Shown piece by piece: positions 37,813 to 48,352 of a DNA stretch of 64,000 nt (position 1 is its first letter; each line of letters opens with the position of its first letter). Source of the stretch: Robiginitomaculum sp. (GTDB lineage Bacteria; Pseudomonadota; Alphaproteobacteria; Caulobacterales; Maricaulaceae); the NCBI GenBank assembly GCA_015485155.1, contig WFUF01000025.1, forward strand, positions 1 to 64,000. The letters run 5' to 3'. The notes beneath the pieces were generated by a model. That model saw nothing but the letters and a program-made list of their open reading frames with translations. It was not told the DNA's origin and did not search any database. The position numbers and the translations under genes were made by a program.

Positions 37813-38297
37813 ACAGATTGTCCACGGTGTAAGGAGCACAGCAAAGTAAACAGGCGACGGGCCGTATTAAAATCCATTTCAACCTTTCCTTCTAATCGGG
37901 CCAGTAATAGCTCAGACCCTTCATTGTGTAGGCTGCGCCGGCCCATATCAATAGCTTCTATGCGCTCAGGAGGAGCGTTGCGTATGGCATCATAATAGCT
38001 CTCGCAGATCAAAAAATAATCTCGGATAATGCGACGAAATGGCGATAAGGAAAGCAAATGCCTTTTGACCGGGACATCATCTTTTCTTGCAATATCAAGA
38101 ACCAGGCGCCTATCAAGAATAGACAGGCGCAATTTGAAAGGCCCCTGAACGTCACTGGCTGGCTGAAATTTGTTTTCTTGTAGCAAGTCATAGATAGCAA
38201 CTCGCCGCTCATGCTCGTATTCAGCCGTGGTGGCTGCCAGCGAATTTGGATCCAGATGAACCCGGAAAATTCGGTTGCATGGTGAGTCCTCAGCCAT
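37809..38297 (-). CDS. UPF0262 family protein
   Basis: 162 residues, with the family signatures CESYYDAIRNAPPERIEAID and GRRSLHNEGSELL, and an end that reads DFNTARRLFTLLCSLH. Function unknown. It is conserved in Alphaproteobacteria between hisD and a phosphatase gene. Here it overlaps DUF2948 by 8 bp and the phosphatase by 4 bp, and no hisD is present. Confidence 0.92.
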   Translation of the reverse strand: MAEDSPCNRIFRVHLDPNSLAATTAEYEHERRVAIYDLLQENKFQPASDVQGPFKLRLSILDRRLVLDIARKDDVPVKRHLLSLSPFRRIIRDYFLICESYYDAIRNAPPERIEAIDMGRRSLHNEGSELLLARLEGKVEMDFNTARRLFTLLCSLHRGQSV

Positions 38298-38709
38298 GCT
38301 TTGGTCTCGACTTTACGGGCCATGGCTCTGACAGATCAACCAGCGCCAAGTCAAGGCACTCAACTTCTGCGGTTAATACAGCACCATCAGAAAAAACAAT
38401 CCTGATGTGACCTCCGGGGGATAATTGCTCGTCTTGGTTAAACTCAATAGCTAAAAGATATAAAATTCCATTGGTGTTTTCTATTTGAATTCCTTTGGAT
38501 TTTACCTGCAAAACCCCGCCGATTTGCAAAGCCGAGCGTACACGCGCCGCAGCAGAGCGCTTCTTTCGCTCCCAGCAGAACCGGTTCATGGCAATTACCA
38601 ATTGCCTTGATTTAACATCCCATGAAATATCCCCGACCCGGCTTATGGCATCTTGCGTCATGCTGGAGATAATTTGCAGATCTTCATTATTTTGGGCCAG
38701 CAACCGCAT
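38290..38709 (-). CDS. DUF2948 family protein
   Basis: 139 residues. The start (LLAQNNEDLQIISSMTQDAI), the NRFCWER element and the end (AEVECLDLALVDLSEPW) match DUF2948, an alphaproteobacterial family found between murA and hisD. No catalytic motif, signal or membrane segment is visible; function unknown. It lies 78 bp downstream of murA and overlaps UPF0262, so it is probably in the murA operon. Confidence 0.9.
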   Translation of the reverse strand: MRLLAQNNEDLQIISSMTQDAISRVGDISWDVKSRQLVIAMNRFCWERKKRSAAARVRSALQIGGVLQVKSKGIQIENTNGILYLLAIEFNQDEQLSPGGHIRIVFSDGAVLTAEVECLDLALVDLSEPWPVKSRPKHG

Positions 38710-38787
38710 TTCGTTATCCAGTGATCCTAAATTGGCGCAGAACTCTAACCAGTCCGCCGCCTTGCGGCAATCCGGAAAATTACACGT

Positions 38788-40056
38788 TCAGTTTTTTACC
38801 CGGCGGATATTAGCGCCCAGAGCTGTTAAATTTGCCTCCAGATTCTGAAACCCACGATCCAGATGATAAACTCGGGAAATACTGGTGCTGCCACTTGCTG
38901 CCAATCCTGCTATGACCAGTGATACCGAGGCACGAAGATCTGTTGCCATAACCGGAGCGCCGGTTAATTCCTTTACACCGCGCACAACTGCTTCGCGGCC
39001 ATGAACGGTTATATCGGCACCAAGACGCGACAATTCCGGCGCATGCATGAACCGGTTTTCAAAAATGGTCTCCCTGATGATGGACGCGCCATCGGCAAGG
39101 GTCATTAATGCCATGAATTGCGCCTGTAGGTCAGTGGCAAAGCCTGGCCATGCCGCAGTTTCAATATCAACCGGTTTTAATGATTCTGTACCGCGTTTTA
39201 TATTCACCTCGTTGGGGCCAAGGGTTACTTCTATGCCTGATCTTTGCATTGCCGCCCATAAGGCTTCAAGATGTTCAGGCTGGCAATTACTGATGGTTAC
39301 CTCACTATCAGGGCATGCCGCTGCTGCCATTGCATAGGTGCCTGTCTCTATACGGTCTGAAACCACTTCGTGATCAATGCCATGAAGGCTGTCAACGCCG
39401 GCAATAGTTATGGTGTCTTGACCGGCACCTGCAATTCTTGCCCCCATTGCATTTAACATATTGGCCAGATCAGTGATTTCCGGCTCTTTGGCAGCATTGC
39501 TCAAAACGGTTTCGCCGCGAGCCAAAACCGCTGCCAACATTGCATGCTCAGTGGCACCAACAGAAACAAACGGAAAGTTGATATTTGCACCGGTTAAGCC
39601 ATCAGGAGCCTTGGCAATAGCATAACCCTGGTCAAGTTTAATCTGTGCACCCAGTGCCTCTAGGGCTTGCAAATGCAGATCTACGGGTCTGGCTCCAATA
39701 GCGCACCCTCCGGGTAAGGAGACCCTGGCACGGCCTTTTCTGGCCAATAGCGGTCCCAGCACATTAAAGGTTGCGCGCATTTTGCGCACCAGATCATAGG
39801 GTGCTTCTGGCTCACCAAGATTGGCCGCCATAATTTGCAGGCATCCTGTCTCAGTATTGCTGTGAACCTCTGCGCCCAAATGGCGCAATAAGTGTGACAA
39901 GAATCGTGTATCAGCCAAATCCGGCATATTACTCAAGTAAACAGCCTCATCGCTTAACAAGGCAGCAGCCATTAGTTTTAGGGCCGAGTTTTTGGCCCCG
40001 GTGATGCGGACATTTCCGTTAAGGGAATTGCCACCTTTGATCAAAATACTATCCAT
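38788..40056 (-). CDS. murA: UDP-N-acetylglucosamine 1-carboxyvinyltransferase
   Basis: First committed step of peptidoglycan synthesis: transfers enolpyruvate from PEP to UDP-GlcNAc. The 422 residues are full length. The PEP-binding, fosfomycin-targeted cysteine is in [13 protein letters not shown]. The N-terminal [19 protein letters not shown] is diagnostic. Having cysteine rather than aspartate at that site predicts fosfomycin susceptibility at the enzyme level. Confidence 0.98.
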   Translation of the reverse strand: MDSILIKGGNSLNGNVRITGAKNSALKLMAAALLSDEAVYLSNMPDLADTRFLSHLLRHLGAEVHSNTETGCLQIMAANLGEPEAPYDLVRKMRATFNVLGPLLARKGRARVSLPGGCAIGARPVDLHLQALEALGAQIKLDQGYAIAKAPDGLTGANINFPFVSVGATEHAMLAAVLARGETVLSNAAKEPEITDLANMLNAMGARIAGAGQDTITIAGVDSLHGIDHEVVSDRIETGTYAMAAAACPDSEVTISNCQPEHLEALWAAMQRSGIEVTLGPNEVNIKRGTESLKPVDIETAAWPGFATDLQAQFMALMTLADGASIIRETIFENRFMHAPELSRLGADITVHGREAVVRGVKELTGAPVMATDLRASVSLVIAGLAASGSTSISRVYHLDRGFQNLEANLTALGANIRRVKN

Positions 40057-40126
40057 GATGAAGCGCTACGCCAGTGATCTAGCGCTGACAAGGCGAAAAT
40101 ATGGCCAAAGACAGCAAAACCTTAAT

Positions 40127-40246
40127 TCAAGTGGCTTTTTTATTGCTGGTCTTGCGCCGGCGCAGATTATCACGCAATGCTTTTGCCAAGCGCTGTTCAC
40201 GAGTGGTTTTCTCATTTGGAGCCGGTTGCTTTGGTTTCTTTTCCAT
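40127..40246 (-). CDS. 39-residue basic protein upstream of murA
   Basis: Reading ATG at 40246 to TGA at 40127 gives 39 residues: a Lys/Pro/Thr-rich start, then REQRLAKALRDNLRRRK and a basic tail. The ALRxNLRRRK helix resembles a short alphaproteobacterial protein family commonly found beside murA (from memory). It ends 70 bp before murA on the same strand. No strong Shine-Dalgarno is seen. The cationic helix suggests nucleic acid or ribosome binding, which is inference. Confidence 0.6.
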   Translation of the reverse strand: MEKKPKQPAPNEKTTREQRLAKALRDNLRRRKTSNKKAT

Positions 40247-40361
40247 TGCTAGAGAGTGCCACGAAAAATTGAATGCGCCAACACCCTTTTCAAGCCGAGA
40301 AAGACAGGTTATATGCGCGGGCTATTCAAACAATGCCTTTCATGAATCGGGCATTGGCTTG

Positions 40362-40436
40362 GCCGCAGTAGCTCAGGGGTAGAGCGCATCATTGGTAATG
40401 ATGAGGTCGGGAGTTCAACTCTCCCCTGCGGCACCA
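40362..40436 (+). tRNA. tRNA-Thr (anticodon GGT)
   Basis: 75 nt with encoded CCA. The acceptor GCCGCAG pairs with CTGCGGC. The D-arm has AGCTCAGGGGTAGAGC, the anticodon loop TTGGTAA gives GGT (40394-40396), and the T-arm has GGAGTTCAACTCTCC. Confidence 0.96.
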
Positions 40437-40440
40437 TTTT

Positions 40441-40525
40441 TTCTCCTACCGCTTCGTACTTGAGGAGTCTTTGTTTCTCCTATCGCCTAGCGGCTACTTG
40501 AGGAGTCTTTGTTTCTCCTACCGCG
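40441..40525. repeat. Mosaic intergenic repeat locus 5 between two tRNA genes
   Basis: Two full copies and one partial copy of module B start at 40443, 40477 and 40515 (TCCTATCGCCTAGCGGCTAC then TTGAGGAGTCTTTGTT). Orientation is as at locus 3. No palindromic module is present here. The CTCCT/AGGAG ends of each unit can pair, with GCC/GGC inside. Confidence 0.85.
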
Positions 40526-40640
40526 GCGGCAAACCTCACCGAAGACTGATTAATAACTGCTTCACTTGAATTGTTGCTTGCCAAGTTTGACAGCAAGCGG
40601 TAGGTTCCGCGCCGATTTAGAACTTTAGTTCTTAATTTAT

Positions 40641-40717
40641 GCGCCGATAGCTCAGCTGGATAGAGCACCAGACTACGAATCTGGGGGTCGGGAGTTCGAA
40701 TCTTCCTCGGCGCGCCA
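40641..40717 (+). tRNA. tRNA-Arg (anticodon ACG)
   Basis: 77 nt with encoded CCA. The acceptor GCGCCGA pairs with TCGGCGC. The D-arm has AGCTCAGCTGGATAGAGC, the anticodon loop CTACGAA gives ACG (40675-40677), and the T-arm has GGGAGTTCGAATCTTCC, with a G-T mismatch in the stem. Confidence 0.96.
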
Positions 40718-40973
40718 GTTTTGTAATAAGTTAGCGCTGTCTTACTTTTCTTGTAATTCGCTCCAGTAGGACGGAGTGGTATTGAAAACAATGATAGACT
40801 GTAGTGAAATCCTAGCCACCTGACAGTTAACGCCTGCCCCTGTATTGGGACATTCCCCAACACGGGTGTGGCCATATGGCTTCTAATTGAAAATATTTCG
40901 GACTTACGTTACAGTCCCGTCGGCGTGGACAAAATTGATACGCCATAGTTATTCTGCCCATCCTGATGCGTGA

Positions 40974-41177
40974 AAGACAATCGTCCGGAAAGCCAACGAG
41001 TTCATCAAGAACCATATCGGCAGCCAATTACAATTAACGGAGATTCGTCTTGGAAAATGTGCAGGCCGGGTTATTACTAAAGCCAAATTGCCACGCAGCC
41101 CTGGGGAAGCTTATAATTGGTCTGCCGCCAATGAAAGACCTGTTCCGCCAAACAACGATTCTAAAATCAGCTCTTAA
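40974..41177 (+). pseudogene. Possible remnant of an AraC-family regulator gene
   Basis: The frame read from 40974 has no start codon and gives IVRKANEFIKNHIGSQLQLTEI (split: IVRKANEFIKNHIG, then SQLQLTEI). This matches the first helix of AraC-type DNA-binding domains. Similarity stops abruptly after about 24 codons and the frame ends at 41177. It lies in a 475-bp gene-free stretch after tRNA-Arg, a typical place for decayed acquired DNA. The rest of 40718-41192 shows nothing else I can name. Confidence 0.35.
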
Positions 41178-41192
41178 GCCTGGATAATAAGG

Positions 41193-41594
41193 CTAATCCT
41201 TCATTGCCGAAGCTAAAGCCTGCAAATATTCTAACTGCTCTGTTGCAGCTTCGCGCTTTTCTTCGGTTTCGGCATCCCGCACATCTTCCTCGGCATCCGT
41301 AATCTCCTGCGCCAGCTTTGCAGGGTCCAGATCGCCCAGCTCAACCGCTTCTTCGGCCAAAACCGTCAAACCCTCAGAAGTGACATCAGCAAACCCGCCG
41401 CGAATATAAATACGGCGCTCTGTTTCTTCGTTCATTACCGAAATAGCACCCGGCCGAATCGCGGTCATAACCGGCATGTGTTCAGGATAAACCCCGAAAT
41501 CACCCTCGGACCCGGGAACGGTAACACTATCGACGCCACCGGAAAAAAGCTCTTTTTCCGGTGAGACCAGTGAGAAATGTAATTTGTCAGCCAT
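41193..41594 (-). CDS. atpC: ATP synthase F1 subunit epsilon
   Basis: 133 residues from the ATG at 41594 (MADKLHFSLVSPEKELF). The N-terminal beta-sandwich includes VTVPGSEGDFGVYPEHMP and the C-terminal helices follow (AEEDVRDAETEEKREAA-type). It forms part of the rotor stalk. It is last in atpHAGDC, 17 bp after atpD. Confidence 0.96.
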   Translation of the reverse strand: MADKLHFSLVSPEKELFSGGVDSVTVPGSEGDFGVYPEHMPVMTAIRPGAISVMNEETERRIYIRGGFADVTSEGLTVLAEEAVELGDLDPAKLAQEITDAEEDVRDAETEEKREAATEQLEYLQALASAMKD

Positions 41595-41611
41595 TGGTGA
41601 CACCCGGTTTC

Positions 41612-43138
<1,527 letters not shown>

Positions 43139-44026
43139 CTAGATAGCTTCCGCCCCGGCAATAATTTCGATCAATTCAGTCGTAATCATGCTCTGGCGTT
43201 TTCGGTTATATTGCAATGTAAGTTGTTCAATTACTTCGCCGGCATTGCGCGTAGCATTGTCCATGGCAGTCATTTTTGCGCCCATTTCTCCGGCAACATT
43301 TTCAAGTAATGCCTGAAACACTTGCGTGGTCAGATTCCGTGGCAACAGGACTTTTAGAATTTCTTCTTCATCGGGCTCATATGTGTAACAGGCTCCACCA
43401 AGATCCGGCAGCTCGCCGCTTTCACTTATACCCTCAATCGCAGGGATCAGGGTTTGGGTTGTCGGCACCTGGCTCATTACATTTTTGAATTGCGAAAAAA
43501 TCAATGTGCAAACGTCAAATTCGCCAGCTTCAAACATTTCCAGAATCTTTGCAGAGATTTCCGCTGCATGGCCCGAATTTATGTATTTGTGATCCCGCAG
43601 GGAGATAACATCAATAATTCGGGAGCCATAAAGACGCTTGATCTGCTCAAAGGCCTTTACGCCAACGCACAAGATTTTCACGTCCTTACCGTCCCTGATC
43701 AGTCCGGAAATAAGGTCTTTGGCCTTGCGAGCAATAGCGCCGTTAAAACCACCACAAAGTCCGCGATCAGCGCTTGCCACCACGACGAGATGGGTTTTGC
43801 TCTCTCCGGTTCCAACAAGTAAAGTCGGGGCGCCGGGCTGATCTACCATTGAATGCGACAGGCTCGCCACCACATTGCTCATGCGCGCGGCATAAGGACG
43901 GGCATTTTCTACAGCCTCTTGCGCCCGGCGCAGCTTTGCCGCCGCCACCATTTGCATGGCCTTGGTGATCTTTTGCGTGGACTTTACGCTGTCAATCCGG
44001 TTGCGAAATTCTTTTAAACTGGCCAT
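43139..44026 (-). CDS. atpG: ATP synthase F1 subunit gamma
   Basis: 295 residues, the central rotor shaft. The N-terminal coiled coil is LKEFRNRIDSVKSTQKITKA and the C-terminal coiled coil includes MTAMDNATRNAGEVIEQLTL. The DRGLCGGFN motif is conserved. It lies between atpA and atpD. Confidence 0.97.
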   Translation of the reverse strand: MASLKEFRNRIDSVKSTQKITKAMQMVAAAKLRRAQEAVENARPYAARMSNVVASLSHSMVDQPGAPTLLVGTGESKTHLVVVASADRGLCGGFNGAIARKAKDLISGLIRDGKDVKILCVGVKAFEQIKRLYGSRIIDVISLRDHKYINSGHAAEISAKILEMFEAGEFDVCTLIFSQFKNVMSQVPTTQTLIPAIEGISESGELPDLGGACYTYEPDEEEILKVLLPRNLTTQVFQALLENVAGEMGAKMTAMDNATRNAGEVIEQLTLQYNRKRQSMITTELIEIIAGAEAI

Positions 44027-44052
44027 GGAGGCTTGTCCTTAAAACCCGTATC

Positions 44053-45582
44053 TTAAGCAAAGGCGCCGGCAAATTTATCAAGAGCCGCTTTTAGGCGTTT
44101 CTCAATATCATCGCTCAATTCACGCGTTGTGCGAATATCTTCCAGTACATCCGCGTGCTCTGCATGCATGGTGCGCAGTAACTCAGCCTCAAAACGACCA
44201 ACTTCATCCACATCAACCTTGTCCAAATAGCCGCGGGTTCCGGCATAAATAGAGCAAACCTGCTCGGCCAAAGACAATGGAGAAAACTGTGGCTGCTTTA
44301 ACAATTCCGTTAACCGCTCACCCCGGGCCAACATGGCTTGTGTAGAGGCATCCAGATCAGAGCCAAACTTGGCAAAGGCTGCCATTTCACGATATTGGGC
44401 CAACTCACCCTTTACCGGGCCAGCAACTTTCTTCATGGCCTTGGTTTGTGCAGATGATCCAACCCGGCTCACCGACAAGCCTACGTTCAGAGCCGGACGA
44501 ATACCCTGATAAAACAGATCTGTTTCAAGGAATATCTGGCCGTCAGTAATGGAAATAACATTGGTCGGGATATAGGCAGAAACGTCATTGGCCTGAGTCT
44601 CAATGATAGGCAATGCTGTCATGGAACCAGAGCCATTCTCCTCATTTAACTTGGCTGAACGCTCGAGCAGACGTGAGTGCAGATAAAATACATCACCCGG
44701 ATAGGCTTCGCGACCCGGGGGACGGCGCAGCAACAAGGACATTTGACGATAGGCTACCGCCTGTTTTGACAAATCATCATATACTATCAACGCATGCATG
44801 CCCTGATCACGGAACCACTCAGCCATGGCACAACCGGCAAATGGTGCCAGATATTGCATTGGAGCCGGCTCGGACGCTGTAGCAGAGACCACAATAGTGT
44901 AGTCCATAGCACCGTTTTCTTCGAGGGTCTTAACAATCTGGGCAACGGTTGAGCGCTTTTGGCCAATAGCCACATATACACAGTACAGTTTCTGGCTTTC
45001 GTCTGATCCTTCATTGATTTTTTTCTGATTGATTATGGTATCAATCGCAATGGCGGTTTTCCCGGTTTGACGATCGCCAATAATCAATTCGCGCTGACCA
45101 CGGCCAACAGGGATCAGGGCATCAATAGCCTTAATACCGGTTGCCATTGGCTCGTGCACTGATTTACGCGGGATAATACCTGGCGCCTTTACATCAACCC
45201 GCAGCCGATCCTTGGTTTTAATAGCACCCTTGCCATCAATCGGGTTACCCAAAGCATCCACAGCCCGGCCGAGCAATGCGCGCCCGGCTGGAACATCCAC
45301 AATTTCGCCGAGACGCTTTACCGTATCGCCCTCTTTGATCCCCCGGTCTTCACCGAAGATCACCACACCAACATTGTCACGCTCCAGATTAAGAGCCATG
45401 CCTTTAATGCCACCAGGGAATTCAACCATCTCCCCGGCCTTGGCCTCATCCAGACCATAGACACGGGCAATGCCGTCTCCTACGGAAAGAACCTGACCAA
45501 CATCGGAAACTTCCGCCTTGGTGCCATAGCCTTTGATTTGTTTTTTCAAGATTGCGGATATTTCCGCGGCCCGAATGTCCAT
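44053..45582 (-). CDS. atpA: ATP synthase F1 subunit alpha
   Basis: 509 residues from the ATG at 45582, 5 bp after the atpH stop; a TTG three codons earlier overlaps that stop. The non-catalytic nucleotide site Walker A is GDRQTGKT, and [15 protein letters not shown] is the alpha-subunit signature. The N-terminus [16 protein letters not shown] is standard for the family. Confidence 0.97.
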   Translation of the reverse strand: MDIRAAEISAILKKQIKGYGTKAEVSDVGQVLSVGDGIARVYGLDEAKAGEMVEFPGGIKGMALNLERDNVGVVIFGEDRGIKEGDTVKRLGEIVDVPAGRALLGRAVDALGNPIDGKGAIKTKDRLRVDVKAPGIIPRKSVHEPMATGIKAIDALIPVGRGQRELIIGDRQTGKTAIAIDTIINQKKINEGSDESQKLYCVYVAIGQKRSTVAQIVKTLEENGAMDYTIVVSATASEPAPMQYLAPFAGCAMAEWFRDQGMHALIVYDDLSKQAVAYRQMSLLLRRPPGREAYPGDVFYLHSRLLERSAKLNEENGSGSMTALPIIETQANDVSAYIPTNVISITDGQIFLETDLFYQGIRPALNVGLSVSRVGSSAQTKAMKKVAGPVKGELAQYREMAAFAKFGSDLDASTQAMLARGERLTELLKQPQFSPLSLAEQVCSIYAGTRGYLDKVDVDEVGRFEAELLRTMHAEHADVLEDIRTTRELSDDIEKRLKAALDKFAGAFA

Positions 45583-45587
45583 GGGTC

Positions 45588-46151
45588 TCAACTTTCTTTC
45601 ATCGCGAGTTTCAATCCCTCAAGTTGTGTCTTAAGAGAGCTGTCAAACATAACTGAACCAACCGATACGATCAGTCCACCCAAAAGCCGGGAATCGACTT
45701 CTGTTTCTAACTTTACATCACGCCCCAGAGCTTTTTTCAAACCCGAAGCCATGGCTGTTTTTTGCTTTGCGGTTAAAGCCGTCGCTGTTTTTGCCTTAGC
45801 GCTTAGCAAACCCTTGCTTTGCGCCAGCCTTAATAAAAACGCATCAACCATTTCAACTAATTCTGCGGCCCGCCCATTATCACAAGCCACGGCAATAAAG
45901 TTTGAAGCAAGCTCTGACCATTTTGCCTTTTTTGCCACAGCCATCATCACTGCTGTTTTTTCAGGGGCAGCAATTACCGGAGAAACAATGGTATCACGCA
46001 AGGCCTCTGAATCCGTCAACAGACCCTTTAATGCAACAAGCTCTTTTTCAACAGCAGGCAGGCATTTCGCCTCTACCGCCAGATCAAAAAGCGCAGCCCC
46101 ATACCGGCTGGCTGCACTTGCAGAATTTATTTGCGCTGACGCCACTTGCAT
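45588..46151 (-). CDS. atpH: ATP synthase F1 subunit delta
   Basis: 187 residues from the ATG at 46151; the track-style longer start is a TTG with no support. The peripheral-stalk subunit has an N-terminal helical bundle ([15 protein letters not shown]) and the C-terminal motif [25 protein letters not shown] (conserved part: GGLIVSVGS). First gene of the F1 operon. As usual in Alphaproteobacteria, the F0 genes are elsewhere. Confidence 0.94.
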   Translation of the reverse strand: MQVASAQINSASAASRYGAALFDLAVEAKCLPAVEKELVALKGLLTDSEALRDTIVSPVIAAPEKTAVMMAVAKKAKWSELASNFIAVACDNGRAAELVEMVDAFLLRLAQSKGLLSAKAKTATALTAKQKTAMASGLKKALGRDVKLETEVDSRLLGGLIVSVGSVMFDSSLKTQLEGLKLAMKES

Positions 46152-46229
46152 CCACTCTTTATTGCTTAGGTCAACCAAATAAACCGGCAAACCTTTATCT
46201 AATTGTTTTATCAGGAGAAATTTTAATTC

Positions 46230-46249
46230 TTCGATTGATTAGAATCGAA
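46230..46249. promoter_or_regulatory. Perfect inverted repeat in the atpH leader
   Basis: TTCGATT-GATTAG-AATCGAA is a perfect 7-bp inverted repeat with a 6-nt centre. It lies about 80 bp upstream of atpH, in the divergent region shared with the histidine kinase. It could be an operator or a leader hairpin of the ATP synthase mRNA. Confidence 0.4.
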
Positions 46250-46426
46250 ATTCCCCGGTACTCGGCGGCGACATAGCACGGAGAGTTCGCCCCGGCAAGA
46301 TACTCCTGAACAAAGCCTGCAATTCCTTTTAGCACCAGCTAAATTCTTCCAACTATAAAATCCATGCTTCTTTAACCCTTATGGGTCATAGTGCGGCCTA
46401 ACCAGCTAAAGGGAAAAGGGAAAAGG

Positions 46427-48349
46427 GTGTCTCCAATTCGATTAAAGGAACTGGCAATTTTTAAGTCGCGCTCGGCACTGGTTGTGTCGGCTGTTGTGTT
46501 GACGATCCTTATCGTTACGGTACTTGGCATCACTTTGCGCGGTAGCGCAACACGAGTGGCACTTGCAGCCGAGAATGCATCTGTTTTGGCTCAAACCCGG
46601 GGTGACATGATTTCAACCCGTAGGGAGCTAAGCTATGTTCTATCATCGGCCAGAGAAAGCGGCGACCGGCGCTGGGAGAGCAGATACCGGACTTTATCTT
46701 CGCAACTATCATCATTGCTGGACAAGGCTCATAAGCTGGCAGAATCCACCCCCGCCGACCTTGCCGCGGAACAGGCAGCTTTGGCTCGTGAAAAAATGCG
46801 GCCCTTTGAAGAGCAAGCCTTTGCCCATATCAGGCGCGGACACAAAGCTCTGGCCAATCGTTTTATTAGCGACCCCGCCTATAATCTGGCGGCCAGTCAG
46901 TTTGACCGCGCCATAGACAAGCAGCTTACTGAATCTAGGCTGTATTTTACCGCAGAACGTCAAAAGGCACTGGCCGTTTCAAATCGCGCCATGATCGGTG
47001 CCGTAATTGCACTTTTGGTTTTAAGCATGCTGTGGTACGCAATTTTGCGGGATGCTCAAAAACGTGGCCGGGCACTGGCATCGGCGCAGGCAGAATTGCT
47101 TGCCTATCGGGATGAGCTGGAAGACCGGGTGCGCAATCGTACTCATGAATTACGCCTTTCCATGGAAAAAGCTGAAGCGGCTAACAGGGCAAAATCTGAG
47201 TTCTTGGCCATTATGAGTCATGAAATTCGCACACCATTAAATGGTGTAATGGGCATGTCTACGGCTTTGGATGCAACCAAGCTGGAGCCGGATCAGAAGG
47301 ACATGGTCGACACTATTCAAAAATCCGGGCAAATATTGCTAACAATTCTAAATGATGTTCTGGACATATCAAAGATCGAGGCCGGCGAGTTTCGTTTATG
47401 TAAAGAGGCCTTTAGTATTTCTGATATTGCTGACCCGGTCAAAGACCTGTTTCAGGCCATAGCTGATCAAAAAAACCTGACCCTGGAAGTAAAGTCCTCC
47501 GTTAGTGCCTGTAGTCGTTTTGAAAGTGATCCGGCTCGTTTGCGCCAAATCATCAGTAACTTGATCAGTAATGCCCTAAAGTTTACCAAAGAAGGTTCGG
47601 TTACCCTTTCGATAACAGAAGAAACAGACAATGATGGTCAGCACTTACTGGCGTTTACAGTAACTGACACCGGAATCGGCATCCCGCTAAGCGATCAAAA
47701 AACGATATTTGACAAATTCACGCAAGTAGACAGCTCCTTAAGCCGTAAATACGATGGAACCGGGCTGGGGCTTGCCATTTGCAGTCAGCTTGCAAACCAA
47801 CTGGGCGGAGAGATCGGCCTGCGAAGCACCCCCGGAGAAGGCTCTACTTTCCAGTTCTTTGTTCCCGTCCACAAGCTGGAAGATGCAAAATCTGATGACA
47901 TTGCAGAATCTGTAACGACGACCACAAGCCCTAAAAAACGCGGGCTGCGTATTTTGGTTGCCGAAGATAACCGAACCAATCGCATGGTCATAAAAGCCAT
48001 CCTAAAACCTACCAATGCCGAGCTGGTTTTTGCCGAAGATGGCGAACAGGCCGTTGACCTGTGGAAAAGAAGTACATTTGACCTGGTGTTGATGGATATT
48101 CAAATGCCTAATATGAACGGCGTTGATGCAACCAAGGCAATACGGTCGCTGGAAATGGGTGAACAAAGAGACAAAACACCTATTGTTGCAGTAACGGCCA
48201 ATGCCATGCCTCACCAGCGCGAAGAATATCTAGCAGCCGGCATGGATGACCATGTGGCCAAGCCCATTCAGCCCAAGCGCCTGTACAAAGCCATGAAAGA
48301 GGCGGTAAAGGCTGCCAACAGCAATGAAAAAGACTTAAAAACCGGGTAA
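46427..48349 (+). CDS. Hybrid sensor histidine kinase with receiver domain
   Basis: 640 residues from the GTG at 46427, which has AAGGG upstream; a GTG twelve codons earlier is possible. TM1 (about 15-37), a periplasmic helical sensor (about 38-188) and TM2 (about 190-210) precede a coiled coil. The HisKA H-box is [11 protein letters not shown] (His near 265), then HATPase ([24 protein letters not shown]), and a C-terminal receiver whose phospho-aspartate is in [11 protein letters not shown]. Ligand and output partner unknown; no response regulator gene adjoins it. Confidence 0.9.
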   Translation: MSPIRLKELAIFKSRSALVVSAVVLTILIVTVLGITLRGSATRVALAAENASVLAQTRGDMISTRRELSYVLSSARESGDRRWESRYRTLSSQLSSLLDKAHKLAESTPADLAAEQAALAREKMRPFEEQAFAHIRRGHKALANRFISDPAYNLAASQFDRAIDKQLTESRLYFTAERQKALAVSNRAMIGAVIALLVLSMLWYAILRDAQKRGRALASAQAELLAYRDELEDRVRNRTHELRLSMEKAEAANRAKSEFLAIMSHEIRTPLNGVMGMSTALDATKLEPDQKDMVDTIQKSGQILLTILNDVLDISKIEAGEFRLCKEAFSISDIADPVKDLFQAIADQKNLTLEVKSSVSACSRFESDPARLRQIISNLISNALKFTKEGSVTLSITEETDNDGQHLLAFTVTDTGIGIPLSDQKTIFDKFTQVDSSLSRKYDGTGLGLAICSQLANQLGGEIGLRSTPGEGSTFQFFVPVHKLEDAKSDDIAESVTTTTSPKKRGLRILVAEDNRTNRMVIKAILKPTNAELVFAEDGEQAVDLWKRSTFDLVLMDIQMPNMNGVDATKAIRSLEMGEQRDKTPIVAVTANAMPHQREEYLAAGMDDHVAKPIQPKRLYKAMKEAVKAANSNEKDLKTG

Positions 48350-48352
48350 TAG

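Noticed and set aside
40480-40875. Open frame of 131 codons on the minus strand
   Set aside because: It runs antisense through tRNA-Arg (the RKIRTPDPQIRSLVLYPAEL peptide is a well-known artefact of tRNA complements) and through repeat locus 5.
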